Assembly: GCA_950022295.1 (NCBI GenBank)
Contig: OX465598.1
Location: 181,221,501 to 181,285,500 of the forward strand
Length of the DNA stretch: 64,000 nt
Origin: Bromus sterilis
Lineage: Eukaryota; Streptophyta; Magnoliopsida; Poales; Poaceae
Direction of reading: 5' to 3'
The notes below the pieces were generated by a model. It was not told where the DNA came from. It saw only the letters and a program-made list of their open reading frames with translations, and made no database searches. Below, one piece after another: positions 33,029 through 43,798 of the stretch (the stretch's first letter is position 1; each line of letters opens with the position of its first letter). The translations under genes and the position numbers were made by a program.

Positions 33029-34439
33029 ATGAAGGTTAGTGGAATATTTCCCCGCATCTTGTACCTCAAATTCGAATTCTTTTCGTAGCTAGTAATCCGT
33101 GTAAACAAATGTACGTGGATCCGTTTTTCTTCAGTCTTACTCAGGTTTCAATTTTAGTGCCCAAAGTGTAATGACAAGGGAGGACTGTGCGTCCTCGAAT
33201 GCACACAGGAGTTGTTCAACATCACCGTGCGAGATGATTTCTTGAAGCGCACAGTATGTTCTTGCACACCCCTCTTACCTAGATGTAATCCAGACAAGGT
33301 TCTCACCACTAACAAAATTTATGAAACCGAATTTTCAAAATCTTGAGTTCTACTGATGTGAATTTTTTTGTCGAGTACTGCATATCTGTACTTAAGACAA
33401 ATTGTGAGCCATACAACATTCGTTAAATTATTGTTGTGCAATCATTTATGTTAAGCTCATATTTGCATGAGTACATAAAAATACACAAATAGTTGCTCAT
33501 CCCTACTATGTATTTCCTGCAGTACATTCCTTGCTTTGCAACAACACCTATGATACATAAGTTTTCATTGTACCTGAATGAAGACTCAACTAAAGGTACA
33601 GTACAAACGCACAATGGATACAAGTTCAAAGTTTGGCTTAATACATATGCTGAAGGTCATTGCTATTTTCAGAAAGACTTGTGGAGAAAGTTTGCTAACA
33701 TCATGTGCTAAAAGTTGCCACGAAAGTGTTAGTGGATGCAAGACAACCTGGTGCTATCATACATGTAAAGTTACCAAAGCATATCCGTCGATGGACTAAC
33801 AATCAAAGTTAGTATTCTTTCAAGTCTTGCATGTGTCTGTCCTGGCTTACTAATTAATTAATTATTCAAGAAAAAATATATAAATACTGACAAGCATTAT
33901 TATATCCATGCAGACTTTGTTGAATGTGTACTTAAAGCTATGAAGATTACTCCTCAATCCATATTTCGTTGGCAAGATTTGGAGCCTCTCTTAGAATTTG
34001 GTGGAAGAATTGAATCTCTTATTAAGCGTTTCCATGCAATAAACAAGATGGCATTATTTGTGCCACTCATGCATACCTTGAACAGAACGAATTGTATCGA
34101 TGGAAAAATCATGGTACATAATACTTTATGTTATATATCCTTTCGTAATATATACATTCATCCAATGTTACAATTGTTTTATCGGTCTTCAAACATGTAT
34201 TGCCGCCTTCAATTGTTCGTGAATTAATCCCCTCTACTGGTCCAATAACACTAGCAATTGGTCAGAATAAGAAGGTGATGCCAACGTACATCGTTTGCCC
34301 TAGAAATGGATCAATTAACATTCATAAGTGGTACTTTGTGATGGAAATTTGTCCACAATTGAAAATGGGAGACAACATTTTGCTCTATCTGTACGAAGGC
34401 AGTGAAGGCCTTTTCCTGTTCATTCAAGACGTTCTGTAA
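33029..34439 (+). pseudogene. Multi-exon B3-like gene copy, broken
   Basis: I reconstruct five coding blocks. Exon 1 is only ATG AAG before GTTAGT (33,029). Exon 2 (about 33,159-33,253) follows TTTTAG and reads CPKCNDKGGLCVLECTQELF, ending at a GTATGT donor. Exon 3 (33,523 to about 33,810) follows TTTCCTGCAG and reads YIPCFATTPMIHKFSLYLNE, but a one-base shift near 33,705 is needed before KVATKVLVDARQPGAIIHVK. Exon 4 (about 33,914-34,112) follows CATGCAG. The last block ends at 34,439 with PPSIVRELIPSTGPITLAIG, WYFVMEICPQLKMGDNILLY and LYEGSEGLFLFIQDVL, which looks like a B3-type fold. No AG acceptor precedes it (TCTTCAA is found). Frameshift and lost acceptor argue for a pseudogene. The B3 label is by eye only. 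Confidence 0.5.
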
Positions 34440-34579
34440 CGCAGATCCTAGGCAATATCTTCCTCAAATCCTTGTTGCTGCGTACTGTGTTATTTGTACA
34501 ACTGTATGTTTTATGTACATGTGAACTCAAATGAGTGGTACTTTGTGATGTAACACACGTTTCAGTAAATACAAATGAT

Positions 34580-35006
34580 TGTGAACATGGGCTAGCGGTT
34601 CATTCTTTGCAACCGTGGGTGTTCTGGCTGGTCATGCGGACGGTTGTTTGAACGAATCATCAGCCCTTGTTTCACACACGAAAGGATTTTCAGAAGCGTG
34701 CCTCATAGATTAGGCATTCCAAACATTTCAGTTACTATGAAAAATTGCGGAGACAGGCTTGCGGTCCTTTATATGCAACCGTGGGTTTTCACCCTAAACA
34801 TCCCAGACTAATTTTCGAAGACCCGTCAACCCTACATCCCCCACGCAATAATTTCTAGAATTTTGGCCTTTCGGGTATGTTTCCCAGACGGTTCAATTTT
34901 TCCCAAATGATTTTTTATTTATACCATTTGCGTTGATAGCATCACAAACAGTTTCGTACAAAGGACTGGGAAAGGAGTATCGTGTTAGCCCCCCTTTGCA
35001 CTAGTG
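34580..35006. mobile_element. Possible CACTA-type terminus
   Basis: The right edge reads TTTGCACTAGTG and is followed directly by array block C; on the other strand it begins CACTAGTGCAAAGGGGGGC. Two subterminal direct repeats contain TGCAACCGTGGGTNTT (about 34,600 and 34,780). These fit a CACTA end, possibly of an element that carried the B3-like copy. The partner terminus was not found. Confidence 0.35.
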
Positions 35007-36016
35007 CAAGTTGGCTGCTCCCGGTCGACTGCTCCAAGCGATCCCTTCCCGGTTGAGTGCACAAAGCTGGCTTCTCTGAGCCCCTCCCGGTTGAGTGCGC
35101 CAAGTTAGCTGTTCCCGGTCGACTGCTCCAAACGAGCCCTTCCCAGTTGATTGCGCCAAGTTGGCTACTCCTGACCGACTACTCAAAGCGAGCTCCTCCT
35201 GGTTGAATGTGCAAAGTTGGCTACTCCCGGTCGATTTCTCCAAGAGAGTTCTTCCCGGTGGAGTGCGTCAAGTTGGGTGCTCCCGGTTGAGCTCGCCAAG
35301 TTTGCTGCTCCCGGTCGACTGCTCCAATCGAGCCCCTCCTGGTTGAGTGCGCCGAGTTAGCTTCTCCCGGTCGACTGCTCCAAGAGAGCCCCTGCAGGTT
35401 GAGTGCGCCAACTTGGTTGGTCTCGGTCGATCGCTCCATGCGAGTTCCACCCGGTTGAGTGCGCCAAGTTTGCTGCTCTCGGTCGACTGCTCCAAGCGAG
35501 CCCTCCCGGGCCAATCGAGCTCCTCCCGGTTGAGTGCGCCAACTTGGCTGCTCCAAGTCGACGGCTGCAAGCGAGCCTCTCGGTTGAGTGCACCAAGTTG
35601 GCTGCTCCCGGTCAACTGCTCCAAGAGAGCCCCTCCAGGATGAGTGCGCCAAGTTGGCTACTCCCGGTCGAATGCTCCAAGCGAGCCCCTCCCAATTGAG
35701 TGCGCCAAGTTGACTGCTCCCAATCGACTTCTTCAAGCGAACCCTTCCCAGTTAACGTATCCAAGTTGCGTGCTCCCGGTCGAATACTCCAATCGATCCC
35801 TTCCCGGTTGAGTGCGCAAAGGTGGCTTCTCCCGGTCGACTGCTACAACTGAGCCCCTCCCTGTTGAGTGCGCCAAGTTATCTGCTCCCGGTCCACTGCT
35901 CCAAATGAGCACTTCCCGGTTGAGTGCACCAAGTTGGCTGCACCCGGTCGACTACTCAACGCGAGCTCCTCCTGGTTGAGTGTGCAAAGTTGTCTGCTAC
36001 CGGTCGACTGCTCCAA
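35007..36016 (+). repeat. 56-bp tandem array, block C
   Basis: About 18 monomers. Landmarks are in the same order as in block A: the GGCCAATCGAGC junction unit (35,512), the GGTCGACGGCTGC unit (35,560), the CCCAATCGACTT variant (35,718) and CTACAACTGAG (35,849). It ends in the monomer that in block A precedes the GTGGAGTGCGTCAAG variant, where the truncated LTR of the Tat element begins. Confidence 0.95.
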
Positions 36017-36489
36017 AGAAGACCCGGCTAGGAGTCTGACGTGCCAAGCGTGAAGATTGAAGCCCTAGAAGGAATTCTACTTACCTTGTATAGCACATAG
36101 CAAACTTGTAAAGTAGAACTCCACATCGTGTAGGAGTCGGACTCTAGGAATCCCGGGACCCGACACCTTTATAAGCCGAGGTCCACGGGAGCCAAAGCAA
36201 GAACTTACCTCAAGCCAGGACTAGACAACTCGCGCTATAACCTAGATCTCCACGAGACTAAGGTTGCGAAACATCACCACTGTAATCGATACGATCGGCT
36301 CTTTCTATTGAGGAGTCGATCCACAATAGTCAAGAAGCAATAGTAGGTCTTTACCGCATCGACGGGTCCGAACCTGGGTAAATCTCTGAGTCCCGTGTCT
36401 ATGTGGACTCTCTCCTCGAATTCGCCTCGCAGCAAAGGTCCCACGATAAGTCCGACTCTACGGACATCTGTCGTGACTTTCCGACGATA
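36017..36489 (+). repeat. 5' LTR of the Tat element, first 76 bp missing
   Basis: It corresponds to 50,715-51,187. The first bases of the intact LTR (TGTCGGGGGGATGG and following) are absent and array monomer abuts directly. It contains the TATA-like CCTTTATAAGCC (about 36,168) and ends CCGACGATA, where the mate ends CCCACGACA. Confidence 0.92.
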
Positions 36490-36490
36490 G

Positions 36491-36509
36491 TTGGCGCCCA
36501 CCGTGGGGC
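36491..36509 (+). other. Primer binding site of the Tat element
   Basis: TTGGCGCCCACCGTGGGGC lies one base after the LTR end. It is the same type as at 13,493. Confidence 0.88.
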
Positions 36510-36552
36510 CTGCGCTCGCAGGTGTTGACATTATAGGGGAGCTCTGCAAGGT

Positions 36553-37079
36553 ATGGAAGGATTCCTGGCTGGGCGAATCACCAGAAGCCGGCGTGGAAAG
36601 CTCTGCATCGACGACTCGACTTTGGGCCCTGACGCTGATTCCGTCGAATCCGGTTATCGGGTCCCGATCGGGTCTATTCATATCTTCATTGGGAAAACAG
36701 ATGGATCTGAGCTAGAGCCGGATCCGGAAGTCCCCCTGGAAACCTCGAGCCGGCGACACGTCGGCTCAAGGCACATTTTTGTTGGGTTCATCGCTGGATC
36801 TTCGGAATCGGCGCGCTCTGTCGAGCCCCTGGCACCCGACACCTTGGAAGAAATATCTGACGCTAGCTCACATCCAAGTGAAACAAGCTTTTAAAATACC
36901 GGCTCCATCCGATCCGCCGGGAGAAACAGACTCGGCCCGGGAACAACAGAATATGACCCCGACTTCCCACAGTACGAGCCTCCATACTGCGTGACAGTGT
37001 TCATGGCAGGTACCAAAGGACAGGGAAGTCAGCGGCCCAGGGCGCGGCGCAGAATCGGAACACGGAGACAGCTCACAAC
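36553..37079 (+). pseudogene. Leader ORF / N-terminal part upstream of gag in the Tat element
   Basis: A frame from 36,553 encodes an acidic protein (MEGFLAGRITRSRRGKLCID, then SGYRVPIGSIHIFIGKTDGS and RHIFVGFIAG) and stops at 36,892-36,894. Coding character continues in another frame (EYDPDFPQYEPPYCVTVFMA) to about 37,070. It lies between primer site and gag. I know no function for it; it may be the N-terminus of the polyprotein in intact relatives. Confidence 0.5.
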
Positions 37080-38040
37080 ATGGCCCCTAAGCCAGATAGG
37101 GAACAACCAGAAGTTCTCACGGGAGCAGAAGTCCTCTCAGATGCCCTAAACGCCTTGGATGAAGCCTTAGCTGCGCCGATGACTGATGTAAACCAGCAAG
37201 CCTGGAGAACCAGGGTCAATGGACTCAAGGCCAAGGTGATGAGAATTCAGAGGGAAATTAACTCCCAGAACGCACACATGGTGTAAAGAGAAACCCAACT
37301 CGCCCAAGAAACCAGGCGCTTACGACACGAGTCGGAGTTGATAGAAGCCCAGAGACTAAGTATCGCCAACGCACGCCCCGCAGGACCCGCGAGCCGGATC
37401 CCCGCTAATCTTCCGGCCCGGAGACTGTTCCAGGATATACATCAGTCCACTCCCCCAGGGTATACGCCACCAAGACAACCTGTCCCATCACCACGACAGG
37501 AACGATTCCATACGCCCCCGGATCATTTCAATAACCCCATGGCTAATGTGGTGGCAGCGACACGGTTCCTCGCCAGCGTGCCTGCGCACGGAAACACTCC
37601 GGAGGACCAGGCTACTCGAGGGGCAATCGATATGCTCAAAACCGCAATCACACAGCAAGCCCAGTACTCACAGGGATTCCAATACCTACATGAGACCCCG
37701 TACCGGAGTACGAGCCGGCAAGTGAGTTCACCGGCTCCAGCCGGCTCGTGTAGCCATCGCCAGCGCAAAGATCCACCACCGCCGGACCCGCCGGGGGCGA
37801 TAAGGATCCAATACATACCGTACAGCTTCTATACCGAACGCCGGGTAGAGAAGATGGTCCAACCCCCACCCCAAGATCAAGACGCCGAGTTCATCAGCAG
37901 ATCCGTGGGCAACCGATGCCTGGTGCCAGCTCTATGAAACATACGCTTGCCGTCAGATTTCAAGGGCCCACGTAAGATCGCGAACTATACAGCTGACATG
38001 GACCCGGCAGCTTGGATCGAAAGTTATGACCTAGCCATGG
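37080..38040 (+). pseudogene. gag of the Tat element, 5' half
   Basis: The ATG at 37,080 opens MAPKPDREQPEVLTGAEVLS, with a helical region (NGLKAKVMRIQREINSQ), a Pro-rich part, and the gag core start RLPSDFKGPRKIANYTADMD and PAAWIESYDLAMD. In-frame stops at 37,284-37,286 (TAA) and 37,935-37,937 (TGA) break it. At 38,041 a CACTA element is inserted. Gag sequence resumes in the expected frame at 42,964 if one copy of the ACA duplication is discounted. Confidence 0.85.
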
Positions 38041-38059
38041 ACACACTACTGGAAAAACA

Positions 38060-38380
38060 CAGTTTGCCGTCAGTTTCTGGCTTTGCCGTCAGCACTTTCA
38101 CGGGGCTGACGTCAAAGGCACTATGCCCTCAGCCAGAAAAAAAACTGACGGCATAGACCTTGCTGACGGCAGAGAAATCCTTTGCCGTCAGCACCTTCTA
38201 AGCCGTCGGCTAGCTGACGGCATAGAACCCAAAGACCGACGGCACAGGTGGGCTGACGGCATAGGCAGCTTCTCAGCCCCACCCCGTAGAACTTCTTAAC
38301 AGAACCCGTCTTTGCCGTCAGCTGGCCGACGGCAAAGACTAACGGCTGTCTTTGCCGTTAGCCGGCTGACGGCAAAGCCG
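38060..38380. repeat. Left subterminal repeats of the CACTA element
   Basis: About a dozen copies of TGCCGTCAGC or its complement GCTGACGGCA with minor changes. The right counterpart is at 42,450-42,950. Such arrays are the binding sites of the small CACTA protein in related systems. Confidence 0.85.
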
Positions 38381-39662
38381 GGGGTTATCCCCACCCCATG
38401 GCCACGCCCAACCCCATCTCTCTCCACTCAAACGGCCTGCCCCCGTGCCGCCGCCGCCGACCCGCCCCCGCGCCCGAGCCGCCGCCGTCGAGGCCTGCCC
38501 CCGCGCCCGAGCCGCCGCCGTCAAAGCCCTCCCCCCGCGCCCGAGCTGCCGCCGTCGAGGCCCCGAGCCCGAGCCGCCCGCTCGCCGTCTCCGCCCCCGC
38601 CCGCTCGCCCCCGCCCGGTGACCGTGTCCGCCGCCGCCAGGGTCGCCGTCTCCACGCTGGTGAGACGCAGCTGCTACTCCTCCTCCCACCTCCTCCTCCC
38701 CTCTGACTTCTCCTCCCCTCTCCTGCAGGTGCACCGCTGACGCTGCCGACGCCGCCACCTGGGTCTCCCGACGCCGCCACCACCTCGGCCCGCTCCTAGG
38801 TGAGCTCCTCCCCCCATTCCCGTTGCATTTTTTGTTAGAACAATTTGTATTTAGTAGTAAATTTCCTAGTTAGTTAGTTAGTTATAGTTAGTTTGTTAGT
38901 TATAGGATCTGTTTAGGTTTATATAGTTAGTTATATAGGTTTATTTCTAGTTACTAGAAAAGTTTAGTTAGGAAATTATTTGTTATAGTTAGTTCTAAGT
39001 TATAGGATCTTTTTAGTTAGGTTTATATAGTTTTAGGTGCTAGGTAGGGTTTTGTTGTTAGTTAGTTTTATATAGTTAGTTAGATGTAGTTATATTTAAT
39101 TTGATGTAGTTATAATAAAGGAATTGAAAGAAAAGGAAATAATAGAAAGGAAAGGAAATGAAATGAAAGAAAGGAAAGGAAAGAAAGGTAATAAAGGAAT
39201 AAAATAAAGGAAATAAAAGAAAGGATATAAAGAAAATAAAAAAAGGAAACAAAATAATTAGTTTTTGAAAGAGTTCATTAGAACATGTAGTTACAATTTT
39301 TTTTATATCGTTAGTCGTTTGATATCCCCCGGCCTCCCTCTTCACCGGCAACTTTCCTATACCTTTGTGGTTCCCCCTCCTTCCCGTAGGTCCTCGCCGG
39401 TCCCCTTTGCTGCTTTCATCGGCTACCCGGCCTCTCCTTCACTCTCTCATCATCGGCACCAGGTAGCTAGGCTTTTCCCTACATGTTTATTGTTAGTATT
39501 AGGTTGTTTATTTCCGGCCTTCGTGCCGATGATACTAGCTAAGTAAAGTTGCGTAACCAATATGCGTCTCCCGTTCGAAAGGGTTACGGTTATAACTATG
39601 CATGCATTTGCATATTTATAACGGTGATTCTTTCGAATTGTCCAACGTTATCCATGGACAGC

Positions 39663-39874
39663 CCGGGTATGTGTAGATTGGGTCATTTTCCCATGCTTTG
39701 TTCCGGATCCGATGCAGAGTTTCGACAGCGCCTCCTTGTTGTTCTCCGAGTACACATCCTCTCGGTTAGTTTCCGAGACGTGTATTAGGAGAACAGCGGG
39801 GAGGTGCTGCCGAAATTTTGCGTTGGATCGGGAGCAAAGCATGGGAAAATGACCCAATCTACACATACTCGGGT
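39663..39874. repeat. Long imperfect hairpin in the CACTA element
   Basis: Two arms of about 100 bp (39,663-39,766 and 39,774-39,874) are inverted copies with roughly ten mismatches and a loop of only a few bases. The outer ends are GTGTAGATTGGGTCATTTTC and its complement. It lies about 160 bp upstream of the transposase start. Confidence 0.85.
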
Positions 39875-40035
39875 GGGATTAGGACCCATCTTTACCTAGT
39901 AGCTGGTAGGTGTGCATGCCGTGCATCCCAATGTTTTAACCATGATTAAAAAATGACCATAATTAATTTGACATACTTGATGAACTGATAATTTATATTG
40001 TTCATATGTGGATACTATATAGCTAGCTTGACAGA

Positions 40036-40920
40036 ATGACTGATCGTGAATGGATGTACTCCGGTCACCCTAGTCAGAAAGACATGACCGATGAATGGTT
40101 GAGAAAAACCTATGAATTCCTGCAAACGGCATTTTCTAAAGGCCAGCCAAAAACATGGTGCCCCTGCACTAAGTGCAAGAATTATTCGCGACAGACAAAG
40201 GATGTAATGGGTAAACACCTGCAGATGCGTGGTTTTACTCCCGGCTATACCTTGTGGACATTTCATGGTGAGTCGGCCCAACGTAATAGAGACGAAGTTT
40301 TGCGTCGGCGCACCGACGATTATGGTACAGGGATTGAAGACATGGTCAATGATTTTGATGATGCTCGGAACAAGGACGGAGAGATGGAGGAATCCGCAAA
40401 GGCCTTCTATGCCATGTTGGAGTCTTCAAAACGTCCTCTTCACGAGCACACTAAGATTTCTCAGCTAGATGCCATCGCACAAGTAATGGCTCTGAAAGCC
40501 CAATTCAACATTGGAAGAGACCTGTTTGACTCAATGATGACCCTATTTGGGCGGTTTCTACCCGAAGGTCATATTATGCCTTCAAACCTATATGAGTCAG
40601 AAAAAATCCTTAGTGCACTCAAGATGCCGTATGAGCAGATACATGCTTGTGAGAAAGGATGTTCCTTATTTAGGAAAGAGTATGTGGACGAAACATATTG
40701 TCCATTTTGCAAGTCCTCCAGATATGTTGAGGTAGAAAACGGTGAAGGTGAGAAGAAGTAGAGCAAAATCCCTGTGAGTGTTCTACGGTATCTGCCGATC
40801 CTACCAAGACTTCAACGACTTTACATGCTCGAAGAAACAACAAAACAGATGACATGGCACAAACATGGAATTAGGAAAGAATTAGATGAAAACGGAGATC
40901 CGATGTTGGTTTTCCTTCAT
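40036..40920 (+). pseudogene. TNP2-like CACTA transposase, N-terminal fragment
   Basis: The ATG at 40,036 gives MTDREWMYSGHPSQKDMTDE, the transposase-associated N-terminal domain of CACTA elements. It has CPCTKCKNYSRQTKDVMGKH (a CxxC-type motif), GFTPGYTLWTFHGE and, later, CEKGCSLFRKEYVDETYCPF. A stop at 40,759-40,761 interrupts it. The family's continuation (LRYLPILPRLQRLYMLEETT, MTWHKHG) reads on in the same frame to about 40,915, then disappears. The catalytic part is absent, so this is an internal deletion derivative that could move only with help from another element. Confidence 0.85.
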
Positions 40921-40944
40921 TATTTCTTTAGTTCATTTGACCCT

Positions 40945-41260
40945 GGATGGATGATGATGAGAAGTGGTTGCAGGCCGCACTTGAGAAAGAGAGGGAGGCC
41001 ACCAGACTCTTGTTGGAGGAGAGGGACCGGAATACCCAGAGGCTGCTGGAGGAGGAGAGGGCACGCAATAATGCCCATGCGAAGGCTATGCACGACTTCG
41101 TTGCGGTAAGTTAGTTGTGTGAGAAGCAAGGCTATGTGTGAGAAGCAACAAGACTATTTCTTTGACTTCTCGAAAACTAATTTGCAGGCTATGTGTGAGA
41201 AGCAAGGTTTGCCACCCCCTCCGCCGATGCCTTCTCCGGTGGGAACGGTGAGTTCCCTTT
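40945..41260 (+). pseudogene. 3' coding remnant of the CACTA element
   Basis: A frame from about 40,945 reads DDEKWLQAALEKEREATRLL, then EERDRNTQRLLEEERARNNA, a strongly helical, charged stretch. A possible intron follows, then AMCEKQGLPPPPPMPSPVGT. This resembles the C-terminal end of the second (TNPA-like) CACTA product. It is a fragment, joined to the transposase fragment by the internal deletion. Confidence 0.5.
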
Positions 41261-41879
41261 CAATGACCAACCTTGCACGGACTTATATCGTTGTATGTTG
41301 CCATGCTAACCACATATTTCAACTCTTGCCTTGTTGCAGCATCATTCCAGAGTCGCATCCCACAATCCCTCTCCCGGTCAGAGCCCTACCAACCCGGCGA
41401 CCAACCGAGATGGTGCTTCTCCTCCGTGACTTGGCATTTGTTAGTTATTCCTCTCCTTCTTATTCTTATTGCTTAGCTCAACTTAGACTATGCCATGCTT
41501 TAGTTAGCTTAGTAAATTCTAGTTAGGCAAAAAATTGCATAATTAGCTTAATTACATTTTTTTTTTACATAATTAGCTTACTTACCTACAAAATGACATA
41601 GACTTTGCTTATTTGGTAAAAACATGACATAATTACTTGATAACACCAAAAATAGCATAATTAGTTGATATTAGAGCTCAAAAATGACATGCCTAGCTCA
41701 ACTTAGACTATGCCATGCTGTAGTTAGCTTAGTAAATTCTAGTTAGGCAAAAATAGCATAATTAGTTGATATTAGAGCTCAAAAATGACATAATTACTTT
41801 AGAAATTTTCAAAAGAAACCATAAGAGAAGAACAGAAGAGAAGAACAAAGAAGAGATGAAGAAATAAGAGAAGAAGAAA

Positions 41880-42080
41880 GAGGAGAAAAAGATAGATTAA
41901 GAAGAAAAAAATCTTCTTATTCTTCCTTTTTCTCTTCTTTCTTTTTCTCCATCTTTTTCTTCTTCTTCTTCTTCTTCTTCTTCTTGTTCTTGTGTCCTTC
42001 TTCTTCTTCTTCTTCTTCTTCTTGTTCTTGTCTTCTTCTTCTTCTTCTTCTTCTTCTTCTTGTTCTTCTTCTTCTTCTAA
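41880..42080 (+). repeat. CTT microsatellite
   Basis: Interrupted runs of CTT, the longest being about ten repeats, with TGTTCTTG breaks, preceded by a GAA/AAG-rich stretch. It lies inside the CACTA element. Confidence 0.92.
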
Positions 42081-42963
42081 TTACTTAGCGCTAAATTCTT
42101 TCTTCTTCTCATTATGCAGATTTTGATAAAGCAGCATGGCACATGGATGGATGCTCCAGGGACTCTAGCTAGTTGTAGTCTTAGATGCTTTGTAATGCAC
42201 TTTGTAATGCACTTGTACTTGCGGATGCACTTGGGATTCTTTGCGATGCTTTGTGATGCCATCTTTGTTGTTTGCACTTTGTGTTATTTATATTGTGATG
42301 CTTTGTGATGTTGTTAGATGCTTTGCGATGCTTTGTGATGCACTTGTGGTGCTGTTTAGGGCCTGGCAGAATATTAATTGTGTTATCTATATTGTTGTTT
42401 GAAAATGCAGGGAATTAACAGAAATTAAATTAAAAAAAACCAGAGAGAGTCTTTGCCGTCAGCTTACTGACGGCAAAGCCTTTGCCGTCGGTGGGCTGAC
42501 GGCAAAGAAGGACACGTGGCAGCTAACTGTTAAATCTGGCAACTCTGGGACGACCAAATGTCCCAGGTTGTCAGCTTTGCCGTCAGCTGGACAGTGGCTG
42601 ACGGCAAAGGGAAAGGACCCCACGTGGCACTGATCGCAGCTCCCCTGGCAAGCATGGCCCACAAGCAGGAGCTTTGCCGTCAGCTGGACTCCAGCTGATG
42701 GCAAAGCCTGCCGTTAACCCCCTAACGGGACTAGGCTTAAGTCGTTGCCGTCAATGGTTTATGCCGTCAGCCTCGGCTCCCTAGCTGACGGCACAGGCGT
42801 TGCCGTCGGTCGATTTCCAGCTGACGGCAAAGAACCTGTTTGCCGATAAATTCGTGGCGAGTCTCTTTGCCGTCAGCAAGCTGACGGCAAAGCCTTTGCC
42901 GTCGGTTAAAGTGGCCTTTGCCGTCAGCTATGGCTGACGGCAAACCAGCAGATTCCAGTAGTG

Positions 42964-43798
42964 ACATGTTACAAGCCAACGAAGGAGTTTGTGCCCGTTA
43001 CCTCACAATGATGTTGGAAGGGCCGGCTCACACATGGTTCAAAAACCTCCCAGAGGATTCCTTCACCTCTTGGGCGGACCTGAAGGAAAAGTTCATCAAG
43101 AATTCCAAGGCACATGTCGACGAGCCACCACAATTGTTGACCTGGAGCATTGTGTCCTGAAGGAAGGAGAGTCGACCCTGAGTTGGGCACGACGGGTAGC
43201 AAAAATAATCCACTCCTCGGACACTATCACTGCCCAGACAACCGTCATTGTCCTGGAAAGGAACTGCAAGTTCGAGCCCCTGGTACACAAGCTTGGACGA
43301 CTCAAACGGACGGTCAAGTACATAGGAGAGCTCATGAACGCGGTTATCAAATACGCCGAGTCCGACAAAACAAAGGATGCTAAACCAAAACAGGATAAAG
43401 CCGACCAGAACAAAAACGGCGGCAAAACATCCCAGAATGAGAGTCAGCAAACCAAACGGCGACTCGATCAGAATACTTCTGACTTGGTAGCCAACACAAA
43501 TGTCGTCTCTCAAAGACAGAAGCAGGGGGGCAACCACTACCTTAAGACGGAAGGAAATTTTCGCCCAAACAGCTTTGAAGCAGCTATGAAGAGTTCTTGT
43601 CCGACCCATAGTAAACCAGGTCGCCCAGCCAACCACACTTGGGAAGATTGCAGTTGCATGAAAGAATTTGCACGGAGGGGGAACCAGGGACCTCCCGGGT
43701 TAGGTGGGGGAGCCGGCCAGAACGGCACCAACCAAAATCTCGGCTACCAAGGAGCCGGCGCAATGCCTCAACACCAAGGAACCGGAGGAGGGGCCTAG
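42964..43798 (+). pseudogene. gag of the Tat element, 3' half
   Basis: It continues gag after the CACTA insertion: ANEGVCARYLTMMLEGPAHT and WFKNLPEDSFTSWADLKEKF. A one-base shift near 43,100 moves the reading to the frame with CRRATTIVDLEHCVLKEGES and STLSWARRVAKI. The tail is basic and rich in K/Q/N/G, ending GTGGGA before a TAG at 43,796-43,798. No CCHC knuckle is evident, but a CPTHSKPGRPANHTWEDCSC stretch occupies its usual place. Protease follows in the same frame. Confidence 0.85.

Larger units (their letters stand above)
38044..42963. mobile_element. CACTA transposon, 4.92 kb, internally deleted
   Basis: Ends CACTACTGGAAAAAC and TTCCAGTAGTG are CACTA-type inverted repeats, with the 3-bp duplication ACA at 38,041-38,043 and 42,964-42,966. 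Subterminal regions carry many copies of TTTGCCGTCAG and CTGACGGCAAAG in both orientations (38,060-38,380 and 42,450-42,950), the expected transposase-binding arrays. Inside are a GC-rich segment (38,400-38,780), an A/G-rich segment (39,115-39,250), a long inverted repeat (39,663-39,874), a truncated TNP2-like gene, a second small coding remnant and a CTT microsatellite. Confidence 0.95.

Noticed and set aside
38312..38783. Pro- and Ala-rich frames inside the CACTA element
   Set aside because: CCGCCGCCG-type composition opens all frames. It may be untranslated or exon 1-like sequence, but nothing supports a protein.
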